Source: Arthrobacter alpinus (GTDB lineage Bacteria; Actinomycetota; Actinomycetes; Actinomycetales; Micrococcaceae). From it: a DNA stretch of 64,000 nt. Position numbers and translations under genes: made by a program. The notes below the pieces were generated by a model. The model was not told the origin of the DNA and did no database searches. It worked only from the letters and a program-made list of their open reading frames with translations. The stretch spans positions 1-64,000 of the forward strand of contig NZ_FNTV01000001.1 of NCBI RefSeq assembly GCF_900105965.1, written 5' to 3'. Positions 39,056-48,835 of this stretch are shown piece after piece; position 1 is the stretch's first letter; each line of letters opens with the position of its first letter.

Positions 39056-40329
39056 GCAACGCAAGGATCGCGCTGGTAGACGTCAACAACTTCTATGTCT
39101 CCTGCGAGCGGGTCTTTGACCCTAGGCTGGAAGGCCGTCCCGTCGTCGTACTTTCCAACAACGATGGCTGCGTCGTGGCCCGCTCGGCCGAAGCCAAGGA
39201 TTTGGGCATCGCCACGGGCACTCCGTGGTTTCAGCTGCAATCGCAGGCCAAGGCATGGGGTTTGATCGCACGCTCAAGCAATTACGAGCTGTACGGGGAC
39301 ATGAGCGCCCGGGTGATGGAGGTTGTGGGCCGCCACGGCACGTGGCAGGAGGTGTATTCGATCGACGAATCCTTTGCGGGTCTGGTGGGGGAGCCTGCCC
39401 AGTTGGAGGCGGCCGGACGTGACATCCGGGCCGCCGTGATGACCCATGTGGGTATGCCCGTCTGTGTTGGCGTGGCCACAACCAAGACGCTGGCAAAATT
39501 CGCCAATAGGATCGCCAAGCAAAATCCCGCCTTGGGTGGTGTCTGTGCGCTCGAGGCCATGCCGGAAGCTCATGTTGCCGGGATTCAGGCACGCGTGCCA
39601 GCCTCCGGTCTCTGGGGCGTGGGCGGCAGGACGGCTACCAGGCTGAAGATGATGGGTATTGAAAGCATCGCCGATCTCAAGGCTGCCGATCCCGCGCTCA
39701 TTCGCAAGAAGTTCTCCGTGGTGCTGCAGAGGACTGTCATGGAGCTCAACGGCATTGAATGCATTCCCCACATCGAGGAACGCGCCGATAAGCAACAAAT
39801 CATGTTCTCCCGCAGCTTCTCCGCACCCGTCACCACAGTTGCTGAGATGGAACAGGTCATGACCGTCTACGCACAACGTGGCGCGGCCAAGCTTGGTGAG
39901 GAAGGGCTGCGGACCTCATCCATGACGGTAACGGCAGGAACCAGCCGCTTTGCAGGCGGGGAGGGAAGCTTCCCCGCCGCCACGATCCGCTTCGCCACGC
40001 CCACGCAGGACCCCATTGTGCTGGTCCGCGCAGCGGTGGCAGCCATGCGTCAGAGCGCAGTTGCCGGGGCATCGTACCTGCGCGCAGGCGTCATGTTCCA
40101 CGGGCTCGAACCTGTCACCGGCCCGGCCATGCTGGACGTCTTTGGCGCCGGGGCGCCATCGCCAGATGTGGGCGGGGTGTTGGGCGATGTGCGCAACAAA
40201 TTTGGGGCCATGGCGATCGGCATTGGAATTGGCGGCATGGCCGAGGCCCCGCAATGGTCCATGAAGCGTGAACATTCCTCACCGCGGTACACCACGGAAT
40301 GGAAGGAGCTGCCCGTGGTGCGGGCTTAA
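39052..40329 (+). CDS. umuC: Y-family DNA polymerase, UmuC-like
   Basis: A 425-residue translesion polymerase of the UmuC group. Catalytic residues are D10 in [16 protein letters not shown] and D105/E106 in [10 protein letters not shown]; the nucleotide-site [15 protein letters not shown] and the helix-hairpin-helix [15 protein letters not shown] follow. The little-finger and a C-terminal UmuC tail (DUF4113-like, [11 protein letters not shown]) complete it. It is translationally coupled to a Nudix gene and is separated from the umuD-like gene by 5.6 kb. Confidence 0.95.
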   Translation: MSNARIALVDVNNFYVSCERVFDPRLEGRPVVVLSNNDGCVVARSAEAKDLGIATGTPWFQLQSQAKAWGLIARSSNYELYGDMSARVMEVVGRHGTWQEVYSIDESFAGLVGEPAQLEAAGRDIRAAVMTHVGMPVCVGVATTKTLAKFANRIAKQNPALGGVCALEAMPEAHVAGIQARVPASGLWGVGGRTATRLKMMGIESIADLKAADPALIRKKFSVVLQRTVMELNGIECIPHIEERADKQQIMFSRSFSAPVTTVAEMEQVMTVYAQRGAAKLGEEGLRTSSMTVTAGTSRFAGGEGSFPAATIRFATPTQDPIVLVRAAVAAMRQSAVAGASYLRAGVMFHGLEPVTGPAMLDVFGAGAPSPDVGGVLGDVRNKFGAMAIGIGIGGMAEAPQWSMKREHSSPRYTTEWKELPVVRA

Positions 40330-40364
40330 GCGCCGCAAGACGCAGGCCCGCTAGACTCGAGCCC

Positions 40365-40781
40365 ATGCCTTCAACCAAGATCCTCATGACCCGGCGCCCG
40401 GCACTCCTGCTGGCAGCAACAGTTGTTGTCATCCTTGGTCTGGCGATCCACTTCTTTGTTGCCGGAGACACTGCGAGCCTCGTGGCTGATGCCCTCTACA
40501 CGGTGCTCGTGTACCTGGTCCTGGCCTTCATCCTGCCCAAAGCCGGGCGCCATTGGATGGCGATCGCAGCCTTTGCCGTCAGCGCACTGGTTGAGCTGGC
40601 CCAGTTGACGGGCATCCCGGAACAGCTGGCGGTGGGCTTCCCGCCGTCGCGCCTTGTCTTTGGCACAACGTTTTCCGCCTTGGATTTGGTGGCGTACGCC
40701 GTGGGGGCAGTGGCGGTCTACTTCGCCGATTCTGCCCTGTCACGCAACAGTGGCACGTGGCGTCGAACACAAACGGAATAG
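40365..40781 (+). CDS. DUF2809 membrane protein
   Basis: 138 residues with four hydrophobic segments (about 13-32, 36-56, 61-80 and 102-122 of the protein), RHWMAIAAFAVSALVELAQL and STLDLVAYAVG-like end GTTFSALDLVAYAVG, the pattern of the small DUF2809 family. The ATG at 40365 is preferred over an upstream GTG that overlaps umuC. No function known for the family. Confidence 0.85.
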   Translation: MPSTKILMTRRPALLLAATVVVILGLAIHFFVAGDTASLVADALYTVLVYLVLAFILPKAGRHWMAIAAFAVSALVELAQLTGIPEQLAVGFPPSRLVFGTTFSALDLVAYAVGAVAVYFADSALSRNSGTWRRTQTE

Positions 40782-40821
40782 CGCGGATGCGCGGCCAGTT
40801 TGACCACTATAGGAGGCAAAG

Positions 40822-41925
40822 ATGCTTGAAGTAGTGGTTATTGGTGCAGGACAGGCCGGACTTTCGGCAGCGTATTACCTTGCCCGCCAGGGGCTCGCCC
40901 CCGGCGTGGACTTTATTGTGCTGGATGCGAACCCTGCTCCCGGCGGGGCTTGGCTGCACCGTTGGTCCTCGCTGACATTGGGTGCCGCCCACGCCGTTCA
41001 CGACCTCCCCGGCATGAAATTGCCACCGGCCGATCCCACTGAACCCGCGTCTGCGGTTGTGGGACGCTACTACGGCAGCTACGAAAAAACCTTTGATTTA
41101 CCTATCCGCCGGCCGGTGAAGGTGCGCGCGGTTCGCCCGCTTGCCAGGCATCTCCCCGGAGACGACGCCGGTGTCCCCGCCGACACCTCCGGCCAACCGC
41201 TGGTGGTGGAAACTGACCAGGGCGATTTCACCACGCACATGGTCATTAACGCCACCGGGACCTGGGACAAGCCGCACTGGCCTCACTATCCCGGAGTTGA
41301 GACTTTTACCGGCCGCCAAGTACATACCCACGATTTTCGCGCGGTGGAGGAATTCGCCGGGCAACGGGTTTTGGTGGTGGGTGGCGGCACCTCGGCCGTG
41401 CAGTTCTTGTTGCAACTAGCGCAGGCAGGCGTTGAGACGGCCTGGTCCACGCGACGCCCGCCGGAGTTCACCACTCGCGAGTTCAATCCTGACTGGGGAC
41501 GCGACGTTGAGGCCCGTGTTAACGAGCGCACGGCGGCCGGGCTGCCTCCGTTGAGCGTTGTGGGTGTTACCGGACTGCCGTTAACACAGCAGTACCAAAA
41601 CGGCATCGACGCAGGCACGCTCGTGTCCCGCGGACCTCTCCTGCGGCTCACCGCTGACGGCGCAGTGTTTGAGGACGGTTCTTCTTTTGCCGCCGATTCG
41701 ATCCTGTGGGCCACGGGTTTTCGGGCCGCCATGGATCATCTGGCACCGCTCAAGCTCCGAGAACCGGGCGGTGGAATCATCATGGACGGCGTAAAGGTTG
41801 CCCGCGAACCCCGTTTGATCTTGGTGGGGTACGGGGCGTCGGCCTCCACGCTCGGCGCCAATCGCGCAGGCCGGGCAGCAGCGCTGGCGGCCCTCGAGCG
41901 GCTAAGTGTTCCCGTCGGGGTTTGA
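40822..41925 (+). CDS. FAD/NAD(P)-dependent oxidoreductase (flavin monooxygenase-like)
   Basis: A 367-residue protein with two dinucleotide folds: FAD site VVIGAGQAGLSAAYYL at residue 5 and NADPH site VLVVGGGTSAVQFLLQL near 185. NATGTWDKPHWP and ILWATGFRAAMDHL are the ATG motifs of class-B monooxygenase/CzcO-like proteins. AGGAGG lies seven bases before the ATG. Its 3' end overlaps the convergent small membrane gene by 24 bases. Substrate unknown. Confidence 0.93.
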   Translation: MLEVVVIGAGQAGLSAAYYLARQGLAPGVDFIVLDANPAPGGAWLHRWSSLTLGAAHAVHDLPGMKLPPADPTEPASAVVGRYYGSYEKTFDLPIRRPVKVRAVRPLARHLPGDDAGVPADTSGQPLVVETDQGDFTTHMVINATGTWDKPHWPHYPGVETFTGRQVHTHDFRAVEEFAGQRVLVVGGGTSAVQFLLQLAQAGVETAWSTRRPPEFTTREFNPDWGRDVEARVNERTAAGLPPLSVVGVTGLPLTQQYQNGIDAGTLVSRGPLLRLTADGAVFEDGSSFAADSILWATGFRAAMDHLAPLKLREPGGGIIMDGVKVAREPRLILVGYGASASTLGANRAGRAAALAALERLSVPVGV

Positions 41926-42222
41926 CGTGCGGATGACCACCTTGGTGGGGACGCCGTCGTTGTCCAACTCGAAACTAACGCCCTTGGGAAGATCGCCGGG
42001 GGAGGGGATGGGCGCGCGCTGGCGGGTTTGTTCCTCGCGATCCAGCTTCGCATTGGCCGCCTGAGGGTTGAACACGGCATCAAGGCCCGCGATGGCACCA
42101 CCCATGGCACCCAAGTTTCCGTGCGCACCGGGTTTGGACATGCTGCGTTGGAACAAGGTAATCACCACAATGGCAGCCACGATCATGCCGACCATGATCA
42201 ATGCCGTCCACAGCCATTCCAT
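41902..42222 (-). CDS. Small membrane-anchored hypothetical protein
   Basis: 106 residues: one N-terminal helix (about 5-24, WTALIMVGMIVAAIVVITLF), then a polar segment with AMGGAIAGLDAVFNPQAANAK and a C-terminal beta-like VSFELDNDGVPTKVVIR. It is seen as a conserved hypothetical in Arthrobacter-type genomes as far as I recall. Function unknown; overlaps the flavoprotein gene tail to tail. Confidence 0.75.
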   Translation of the reverse strand: MEWLWTALIMVGMIVAAIVVITLFQRSMSKPGAHGNLGAMGGAIAGLDAVFNPQAANAKLDREEQTRQRAPIPSPGDLPKGVSFELDNDGVPTKVVIRTSNPDGNT

Positions 42223-42307
42223 GTGACAAGTCTAAAGCCGCTGGGTGGAAATATCCCGGGGGACTTGGCGGTTGGCGCAAGAGAGACCACTTTGAAAGGC
42301 ACCATTC

Positions 42308-43297
42308 ATGACACTCCCTATTTCCATCCTTGACCTTGCCCACGTGGGCGAGGGCGGCATCGCCGAAAGCTTTCGGGCGTCCGTGGAACTGGCCCAGAAG
42401 GCTGAAGGGTGGGGCTACACGCGCATTTGGTTTGCCGAACACCACAACATGCCCTCAATTGCTTCCTCAGCCACGAGCGTGTTGATTGCGCATGTGGCAG
42501 CTCATACGAACTCGATCCGCCTCGGTGCCGGCGGCATCATGCTGCCCAACCACTCCCCGTTGCAGATTGCCGAGCAGTTTGGCACCTTGGCGACACTTCA
42601 TCCCGGCCGCATCGATCTGGGCTTGGGCCGGGCCCCAGGCAGCGACCAAAACACCATGCGGGCATTGCGCCGGGACCCGACGGCGGCGGACACCTTCCCT
42701 TCCGACGTGCAGGAACTGCAGGCCTACTTTGACGGCGAAACCCGCATCTCAGGCGTCAACGCGTACCCGGGCAAGGACACCGAGGTGCCGCTGTACATCC
42801 TGGGATCCTCGCTGTTCGGCGCCCGCCTGGCCGCTGCCCTGGGCTTGCCGTACTCCTTCGCGTCCCACTTTGCCCCGCAGGCGCTTGAGGATGCCGTGCG
42901 CATCTACCGCCGCGAATTCAAGCCGTCGGCCGCGTTGGCACAGCCGTATGTGATTGCAGGGGTGAACGCGATTGTGGCTGACACCCAGGAAGAAGCCGAG
43001 AAGCTGGCGCTGGAGGCGCGACGACGCCGGGTAGTTTCCCTTGTGGGTCGCGGGCAGAGCTTCACCGAGGCAGAAATGGACCTGTTGCTGGATTCTCCGG
43101 CGGGCCACCAGGTGAACACCATGTTCCGCTATGCGGCCATTGGAACCCCGGCTGTGGCACGCACCTACTTGGAAGATTTTGCCAAGACGGCCGACGCCGA
43201 TGAGCTCATCGTGGCCACGCAGGTCACCGACCGCACGGCATGGGTGCGCAGCTTTGAATTGCTGGCAGGGGTTATGGAACTGGCCCCGTCCGTGTAG
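42308..43297 (+). CDS. LLM-class flavin-dependent oxidoreductase
   Basis: A 329-residue luciferase-like TIM-barrel protein using FMNH2 or F420. The segments [53 protein letters not shown] and [13 protein letters not shown] are typical of the alkanal-monooxygenase-like (MsnO8) group. It is probably co-transcribed with the VOC gene that follows. The natural substrate cannot be inferred. Confidence 0.93.
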   Translation: MTLPISILDLAHVGEGGIAESFRASVELAQKAEGWGYTRIWFAEHHNMPSIASSATSVLIAHVAAHTNSIRLGAGGIMLPNHSPLQIAEQFGTLATLHPGRIDLGLGRAPGSDQNTMRALRRDPTAADTFPSDVQELQAYFDGETRISGVNAYPGKDTEVPLYILGSSLFGARLAAALGLPYSFASHFAPQALEDAVRIYRREFKPSAALAQPYVIAGVNAIVADTQEEAEKLALEARRRRVVSLVGRGQSFTEAEMDLLLDSPAGHQVNTMFRYAAIGTPAVARTYLEDFAKTADADELIVATQVTDRTAWVRSFELLAGVMELAPSV

Positions 43298-43306
43298 CGT
43301 TCAGGC

Positions 43307-43669
43307 ATGGCAATTGCGCGGTTACCCGGAGTGGTTATTGACTGTCCGAAACCAGCCGAGCTGGCGGACTTTTATGGTTCGTTGCTCGGCTGGGAGGCCA
43401 CAGCGGAGGACGGTTGGGTTGAACTGCGCTCCGACGATGGCAGTAGTTGGCTGGCGTTCCAACAGGTGGATGCCGGCTATCAGGCGCCAGATTGGCCGGG
43501 TCAGAAGAAACCGCAACAGATGCATCTGGACTTTGTGGTTGACGACCTCGACGAAGGTGAGGCCGAGGCTCTGAGGCTTGGCGCCACGAAGCCGAAATTC
43601 CAGCCGGGGACATCATTTAGAGTCTTCCTGGATCCGGCTGGCCACCCGTTCTGCCTCTGCGAGTCCTAA
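43307..43669 (+). CDS. VOC (glyoxalase-like) family protein
   Basis: 120 residues with two beta-alpha-beta-beta-beta units: GVVIDCPKPAELADFYGSLLGW near the N-terminus and MHLDFVVDDLDEGEAEALRLGA in the middle, ending FLDPAGHPFCLCES. The His in MHLDF and the Glu near the end are possible metal ligands. A lyase, dioxygenase or resistance protein is possible; unresolved. The stop overlaps the convergent FUSC stop. Confidence 0.9.
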   Translation: MAIARLPGVVIDCPKPAELADFYGSLLGWEATAEDGWVELRSDDGSSWLAFQQVDAGYQAPDWPGQKKPQQMHLDFVVDDLDEGEAEALRLGATKPKFQPGTSFRVFLDPAGHPFCLCES

Positions 43670-45144
43670 GCCTCGTGAGATTCCTTGGGCAGGTGGTGGC
43701 GATCGGCCAGCGAGATGCTCAGGGCCGCAACCAACGTTCCGATCACGACGCCCACAAGAGTGTCGGCCACCCGGCTCAGCGCGGCGTCAGGGCCCAGGTG
43801 AGTTCCGAGTCCGGTCATGATCAGCGCCATGGGCGTCACGGCAATGGTGGTTAGCGTGTAGTTCTTCAGCACCAGCAGTTCGGCCAAAACCTGGAACAGG
43901 ACCACCAGAGCTACCGATGGCCAGAATCCCAGCGAAAGGGACAACAGAACCACTGCCACGGCGGCACCAACTACGTTGCCCACCAAACGTTGAATGCTGC
44001 GTTGGACGGTGCTGGCATAGTTCAATCCCTGCAGGGCGGCAATGGCACCCATGGTTGCCCAGAGCGGATGCCCCAGGCCAAGAGCTACAGCGACCCAACC
44101 GGACAACGCGGCAGCAATGGCCATGCGCAGCGCCTGGTGAAAACTGCTCCGCGATGCGAATTCGCACCGAGCTGCTGCCCAGAAGGCCGGCGGCGTGGTT
44201 CCGCGGCTTGACGGTGGGTTTTCTCCCGCGGTGCTGGCGGCTCCCGTCTGCCGCAGTGAAACCTTCGGGATCCCTCGGACCTTGCGCAGTTCTAATTCAT
44301 GCTGCGTCAGGAGGGTCAGCGCATCAGCATGTGATCCACTGCCGGGAACATCGAATAGTGCAAGCGTGGCTTCGGCGTCATCCAGCAAAAGGTGCAGATG
44401 GTCTGCGTCCTGATGGAGACGGCGCGAACGTGAGCTGTTTTCACGCAAGGAACCGGCACTCACCGTCACCGAGTCGCGCGCAGAGCGCAAGGCGGCGGCA
44501 GCGGCGGCCCGGCGAGGACCGGCGTCGTCCGTTCCCAGGCTGACAACGGCCGCGATACCGCGCGCAACTGCCAGCCGGGAGGGGGCCAACGGGACCCACA
44601 CAACAGGTGCCATGGCGGCGAACCAGCCCACCACCACACCGATCGCCACTGCAATGATCGGCGGGGCCACGTCGGCAAAGGAATGTGCGTAACCCGAACC
44701 AGCGCCGGCTGCGAACACGAGGATCACGGCGCCGGGGCCGGAAATGCGGAAGGCCGTGAACACGTGCGATGCAAGGCCGGCCAGGAGCGAGAGGATCACG
44801 ATTTGAAGTGCCATCGGGACTCCCGTGGCGCCCAGGAGCACCCCAATCGCCATGGCCACGATCATGCCCACGCCCACAATTCCCATCATGCGCCCGAGCC
44901 GGCGGTAGGGCTGGTAGCGACCAAAAGCGCTGGTCAACGCCCCAAGCGCTGCCATGCCGGCAAGCTGCGGCTGGCCCGCCAAGCCACCCGCAATCAGCAC
45001 CAGTGTGGCCGCGATTCCCACCTTGATGGCCGTTGTGAAAATGGCATCGGCCGGGCGCATGGAGAAAGCGCCGCGCCATGTTGCTGGTGCGAGCGAGTGG
45101 GCCAGGGCGGTGCCAGTGTGGCGAAAACGGGCGTTGGAGGTCAT
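43666..45144 (-). CDS. FUSC/aromatic acid exporter family membrane protein
   Basis: A 492-residue protein with two blocks of five to six hydrophobic helices (about 35-175 and 340-480) around a cytosolic helical domain. The second block has the FUSC-type WATMGAIAALQGLNYASTVQRSIQRLVGN (given by its ends, W...GN). Related proteins export aromatic acids or other anions. Divergent from a marR gene with a perfect 20-bp palindrome between them, so it is very probably MarR-repressed and induced by its substrate. Confidence 0.9.
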   Translation of the reverse strand: MTSNARFRHTGTALAHSLAPATWRGAFSMRPADAIFTTAIKVGIAATLVLIAGGLAGQPQLAGMAALGALTSAFGRYQPYRRLGRMMGIVGVGMIVAMAIGVLLGATGVPMALQIVILSLLAGLASHVFTAFRISGPGAVILVFAAGAGSGYAHSFADVAPPIIAVAIGVVVGWFAAMAPVVWVPLAPSRLAVARGIAAVVSLGTDDAGPRRAAAAAALRSARDSVTVSAGSLRENSSRSRRLHQDADHLHLLLDDAEATLALFDVPGSGSHADALTLLTQHELELRKVRGIPKVSLRQTGAASTAGENPPSSRGTTPPAFWAAARCEFASRSSFHQALRMAIAAALSGWVAVALGLGHPLWATMGAIAALQGLNYASTVQRSIQRLVGNVVGAAVAVVLLSLSLGFWPSVALVVLFQVLAELLVLKNYTLTTIAVTPMALIMTGLGTHLGPDAALSRVADTLVGVVIGTLVAALSISLADRHHLPKESHEA

Positions 45145-45160
45145 TCACCCATCCTACAAT

Positions 45161-45180
45161 CTATTTTACTAGTAAAATAG
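45161..45180. promoter_or_regulatory. Perfect 20-bp palindrome, MarR operator
   Basis: CTATTTTACTAGTAAAATAG reads the same on both strands. It is 16 bases upstream of the FUSC ATG and 37 bases upstream of marR, as expected for a shared MarR operator. AT-rich against a GC-rich background. Confidence 0.85.
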
Positions 45181-45217
45181 ATCCGAAGCATGTGAGTGTG
45201 ATCTCTAGACTGGTGGG

Positions 45218-45718
45218 ATGACGGTGAAGGAAACGGACTTTGTGGACGGCGCGCGGCTTGGGTGGGAGCGATCACGCCCGGAGCTGGACGTCTCCAGTAT
45301 TGAGGTGATGGCGCGAATTGGCCGTATCGGCGCCCTTGCGGCGCAGCGCGTGGGGCGTGAATTATTGCCCGCGGAGGTGACCCGTGCCGAATTCGATGTT
45401 CTCTGCACGCTGGCCCGCGGCGACGGCCCCATGAGGGCAAGCGAAGTCACGGCTGCAACCATGCTCAGCGGAGCATCCACAACGAAGAACGCCGAACGTT
45501 TGGTCAAGCGCGGGCTCATTGAACGCCTGCCCTGGGAAAATGACGGCCGGGTGGTCCTGATGCAGCTGACCGCTCAAGGTGAAGAGCTGATTGACCAGGA
45601 ATTTCCGCGCATGTTGGCCGGCGATCGGCAGATGCTCGCCGGCCTGACCGAGCGCGAGCAGGCGCAGTTGGCGGCACTGCTGCGCAAGCTCGCACTCACG
45701 GTTGAGGCAGTCGACTAA
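45218..45718 (+). CDS. MarR family transcriptional regulator
   Basis: A 166-residue winged-helix repressor: RAEFDVLCTLARGDGPMRASEV, AATMLSGASTTKNAERLVKRG (recognition helix) and wing with ERLPWENDGRVVLMQLT. It probably binds the 45161-45180 palindrome, repressing itself and the divergent FUSC exporter. Its stop overlaps the convergent SDR stop by four bases. Confidence 0.93.
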   Translation: MTVKETDFVDGARLGWERSRPELDVSSIEVMARIGRIGALAAQRVGRELLPAEVTRAEFDVLCTLARGDGPMRASEVTAATMLSGASTTKNAERLVKRGLIERLPWENDGRVVLMQLTAQGEELIDQEFPRMLAGDRQMLAGLTEREQAQLAALLRKLALTVEAVD

Positions 45719-46644
45719 CCTTGGGTTCGCCACCACGCAATGGTGGCGCGGGCGGCCGATTCCAACGGGGTCGGGGACAGGCCCAGTAGTTTCTCGCTCG
45801 CCGTAGAGTCCATGACGAACGGGCCCTGAAACTGGTAGAGCATCTCAGTCATTTCCCGCATTTCCGAGGAAAAAATCCCCGCAGCCCTAACGATCCAACC
45901 AGGAACGGAGCTGACTCGCGGCGCTGGAACACCAGCTGCCGTGGCGAATGCGTCAGCAAGTTCACGCTGGCTCAGAGCCGACAACGTAGGCGCGTGCACG
46001 ATCGAGTTCCAGGCCTCCGGAACCGTCGCTGCCTTGATCATTGCGGATGCCAAATCGGGGACGTAAGTGAATGAGTGCGGGCTCTCCGTACTGCCCATCA
46101 CCTGAACACGCTTGCCGCCTAGAATCAGCGGCACCATGCGGTCGCCGGCGTGGGCCATACGTACTTGTGGGCCGAAGAAATCCGAGGCCACAACGCTAAC
46201 GGTTTTCGTTGGGGACGCTGCCCGCGCGGCCAAAAGAGCCGTGCGGACGCCGCGTTTCCCTGTAGAAGCAAGGCGGGGGCTGCGTTCCGTCATGACGTTT
46301 TCCGGGGTGCTGTATGCGTAAAGACTTTCCGGGAAAACCACGACGGCGCCGGCCTCGCCCGCCGCTTTCATTACTGCGGCTTCCGCGCGAGGGAGCTCCC
46401 TCCGCCACGCCTCCGCGGCGTATTTGGAGCCATGGATGCAGTGAAATACGGCATCCGCACCCTCCATGGCTGTGTGCAGCTGTGCGGGATCTCCGACGTC
46501 GGCGCGTAGCCGCTCGATCAGCGGGTGTGCCGGGCCCGAACCGGACCGGGTCAGTAGGCGGACCTGATGCCCCTCGTTGGCGAGTTGGCTGGCGACGTTC
46601 CAGCCTACTGGGCCCGCGCCTGTGACTATCTTGATGGCATCCAT
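45715..46644 (-). CDS. NAD(P)-dependent epimerase/NmrA-like SDR
   Basis: A 309-residue extended short-chain dehydrogenase. The Rossmann motif is VTGAGPVGWNVASQLANEG with the NADP-type RLLTRSGSG after beta-2; FPESLYAYSTPE holds the Tyr region. The TetR gene at 46778 is divergent and two mirror-image operators flank the SDR promoter, so it is probably a TetR-controlled enzyme for an unknown carbonyl compound. Confidence 0.9.
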   Translation of the reverse strand: MDAIKIVTGAGPVGWNVASQLANEGHQVRLLTRSGSGPAHPLIERLRADVGDPAQLHTAMEGADAVFHCIHGSKYAAEAWRRELPRAEAAVMKAAGEAGAVVVFPESLYAYSTPENVMTERSPRLASTGKRGVRTALLAARAASPTKTVSVVASDFFGPQVRMAHAGDRMVPLILGGKRVQVMGSTESPHSFTYVPDLASAMIKAATVPEAWNSIVHAPTLSALSQRELADAFATAAGVPAPRVSSVPGWIVRAAGIFSSEMREMTEMLYQFQGPFVMDSTASEKLLGLSPTPLESAARATIAWWRTQG

Positions 46645-46676
46645 GGGTTCTCTTTCTCGTGACGTGCTGCACTAGA

Positions 46677-46735
46677 GAGCAGTGCTCTCGAATAAAGAAT
46701 GCCCGCTTATGGCAAGACTGTCAAGAGCACTGCTC
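46677..46735. promoter_or_regulatory. Two mirror-image operators in the SDR/tetR intergenic region
   Basis: GAGCAGTGCTC (46677-46687) and GAGCACTGCTC (46725-46735) are reverse complements of each other, centres 48 bases apart. A minus-strand TTGACA lies next to the second and a weak -10 next to the first, so both straddle the SDR promoter. Likely TetR sites. Confidence 0.75.
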
Positions 46736-46777
46736 ACTTAAGTTGACGATGTTCTCGATTGCAGTGAAACTAGGGAC

Positions 46778-47470
46778 ATGACGCAAACACCGCGGGAACG
46801 GGCACGCCAGCAGACCATGGCTGACATTGTCAGTATTGGGCGCCGCCATTTGGAACGCCACGGTGCGGCCGGGCTGTCACTGCGGGCCGTGGCCCGTGAC
46901 CTGGGTGTGGTTTCATCCGCCATTTACAGGTATGTCAAGAATCGTGATGACTTGCTGACCTTGCTGGTTGTGGACGGTTACAACGCGCTCGGGGATGCCG
47001 TGGATGAGGCGTTGGAGCGGACGCCGGCCGAAGACTTCGCGGCCCAGTTCAGGGCTGCAGCCCGGGCGGTTAGGGAATGGGCCTTGGCTGAGCCTGCCCG
47101 CTACGGACTACTTTTTGGTGCACCTGTGCCGGGTTACGAGGCACCTGCGGAGCAAACCACCGGGCCAGGCGTACGGGTTGTCACCCGGCTGGTGCTGATC
47201 TTGGAAGGGGCCCACGTGGCAGGGCAGCTAGCCGGTCGCGGTCGGCAGCTGGATCCGCGTCTGGCCAACGACTTCGCCGTGATTCGCGAAGAGATGGGGT
47301 TGACTATGGACGATCACGTCCTGGCGGCCGGTGTTTTACTCTGGTCAGCGCTTTTTGGTGCCGTCAATTTCGAAGTCTTCGGCCAGTATGGAGCATCGAC
47401 ATTCAGCAATCCAGCAGTCCTTTTTGAGTCTCATTTAGATGGTCTTGAAGCCATCGCGGGATTGCGGTAA
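46778..47470 (+). CDS. TetR family regulator
   Basis: A 230-residue repressor. The N-terminal HTH reads RQQTMADIVSIGRRHLERHG, LRAVARDLGVVSSAIYRYVKNRDDLL; the C-terminal domain is of the TetR_C_33/WHG-like group. It is divergent from the SDR and probably represses it through the two operators. The start ATG is very close to AGGGA, with a possible short or absent leader. Confidence 0.92.
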   Translation: MTQTPRERARQQTMADIVSIGRRHLERHGAAGLSLRAVARDLGVVSSAIYRYVKNRDDLLTLLVVDGYNALGDAVDEALERTPAEDFAAQFRAAARAVREWALAEPARYGLLFGAPVPGYEAPAEQTTGPGVRVVTRLVLILEGAHVAGQLAGRGRQLDPRLANDFAVIREEMGLTMDDHVLAAGVLLWSALFGAVNFEVFGQYGASTFSNPAVLFESHLDGLEAIAGLR

Positions 47471-47542
47471 TTGAAGGTACGGTGGCATAGAGCTGGTGGG
47501 ATTGCATGGCGTTTGTGGCCCTCATGGGGAATAGTGGCAGGC

Positions 47543-48118
47543 ATGGATGACAAAGCCGTACTTCTGAATTACCTGCAGCTTCGCCGGGCAGATTTACTCT
47601 CAAAAATTGATGGCCTGAGCGACTACGATGCCCGCCGCCCGATGACGCCCACCGGGACCAGCCTCCTTGGCCTGCTCAAGCATGTTGCCAGCGTTCAGCT
47701 CGGCTACTTTGGCGAGGTCTTCGGCAGGCCCAGCGAGAAGAAATTGCCGTGGATTGACGACGATGCACCCCTCGATGCGGACATGTGGGCCGGAGCGAAG
47801 GAGAGTAGGGCGGACATCGTCGAACTCCACGAATTATCCGCCCGGCACAGTGATCAAACCATCGACATGTTGTCCCTCGATGCCAAGGGTGAGGTGCCCT
47901 GGTGGACGGGCGAGCGGCGCCATGTCACGCTTCATCAAATCTTGGTCCACATGTGCGTCGAAACGGCCAGGCATGCAGGGCACGCCGATATTCTCCGTGA
48001 ACTCATCGACGGTGCCATTGGCAACGGTCCCAAGGACCCGAATGTCTCACACCGGACTGCCGAAGAGTGGGTCGCCTACAGGGCGGAATTGGAGGCGGTG
48101 GCCCGGACTTTTCGTTAG
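47543..48118 (+). CDS. DinB/DUF664 family protein
   Basis: About 191 residues forming the DinB four-helix bundle: [22 protein letters not shown] gives the first metal His, and [21 protein letters not shown] the other two His. Relatives are thiol-dependent transferases (mycothiol S-transferase type) or of unknown function. The ATG at 47543 is chosen because the longer frame has no ribosome site; weak GGCAGG lies upstream. Confidence 0.9.
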   Translation: MDDKAVLLNYLQLRRADLLSKIDGLSDYDARRPMTPTGTSLLGLLKHVASVQLGYFGEVFGRPSEKKLPWIDDDAPLDADMWAGAKESRADIVELHELSARHSDQTIDMLSLDAKGEVPWWTGERRHVTLHQILVHMCVETARHAGHADILRELIDGAIGNGPKDPNVSHRTAEEWVAYRAELEAVARTFR

Positions 48119-48134
48119 AAGGGCGTAAAAAAAG

Positions 48135-48815
48135 TTACCCGAGCGCGGGCAGGTGCGAGAGCAATTCCTGGGCTGCCGCCGTCGGATCTTGCGCCTCGGT
48201 GATTGCCCTCACCACCACAATCCTTGATGCCCCGGCCGCCACCACCTCATCCACGTTGCTCAAATCCACCCCACCAATGGCGAACCACGGCTTGGTGGTT
48301 CCAAGTGATGCAGCATGCTCAACGAGGGAAAGTCCGACGGCGTCCCGGCCCGGCTTGGTGGGTGTTGCCCACAGCGGGCCAACACAGAAATAATCGGCGT
48401 CGGGATCGGCGGCGGCTGCCGAAACCTGGGCGGGATCATGGCTGGAAAGACCCATGGACACGTTCGCTCCAACCAAGGAGCGCGCGGCTGGCAAGGGAAG
48501 GTCCTTTTGGCCTATGTGAAACACCGGAGCGCCACTCAATGAGGCAATGTCTGCCCTGTCATTGACGGCCCACAGCTTGCCGAACTCCTGCGCAACGGAG
48601 CGCAAAACGGCCAGTAATTCCAGCTCAGCGGCAGCCTCAAGAGACTTGTCGCGCAGCTGGATGATATCCACGCCGCCAGCGTAAGCGGCCCTGAGGAAAT
48701 CGGCAAAATCGCCCTGCTTGGCGCGTGCATCAGTGCACAAATACAGCCTGGCGTTTTCCAATGAGGGGGTGGACGGTGTGGTCGATGCGTCATGGATGAG
48801 AGAAGTTGTGCTCAT
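48135..48815 (-). CDS. thiE: Thiamine-phosphate synthase
   Basis: A 226-residue TIM barrel joining HMP-PP with the thiazole phosphate to form thiamine phosphate. Key segments: [32 protein letters not shown] (pyrophosphate and substrate site), [12 protein letters not shown] and FAIGGV. It is divergent from the TPP riboswitch and thiOSG, so it has its own promoter. TAGTCT lies seven bases before its ATG on the minus strand, so the message may be leaderless and outside riboswitch control. Confidence 0.95.
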   Translation of the reverse strand: MSTTSLIHDASTTPSTPSLENARLYLCTDARAKQGDFADFLRAAYAGGVDIIQLRDKSLEAAAELELLAVLRSVAQEFGKLWAVNDRADIASLSGAPVFHIGQKDLPLPAARSLVGANVSMGLSSHDPAQVSAAAADPDADYFCVGPLWATPTKPGRDAVGLSLVEHAASLGTTKPWFAIGGVDLSNVDEVVAAGASRIVVVRAITEAQDPTAAAQELLSHLPALG

Positions 48816-48835
48816 GTCTCATAGACTAGTGCAGT

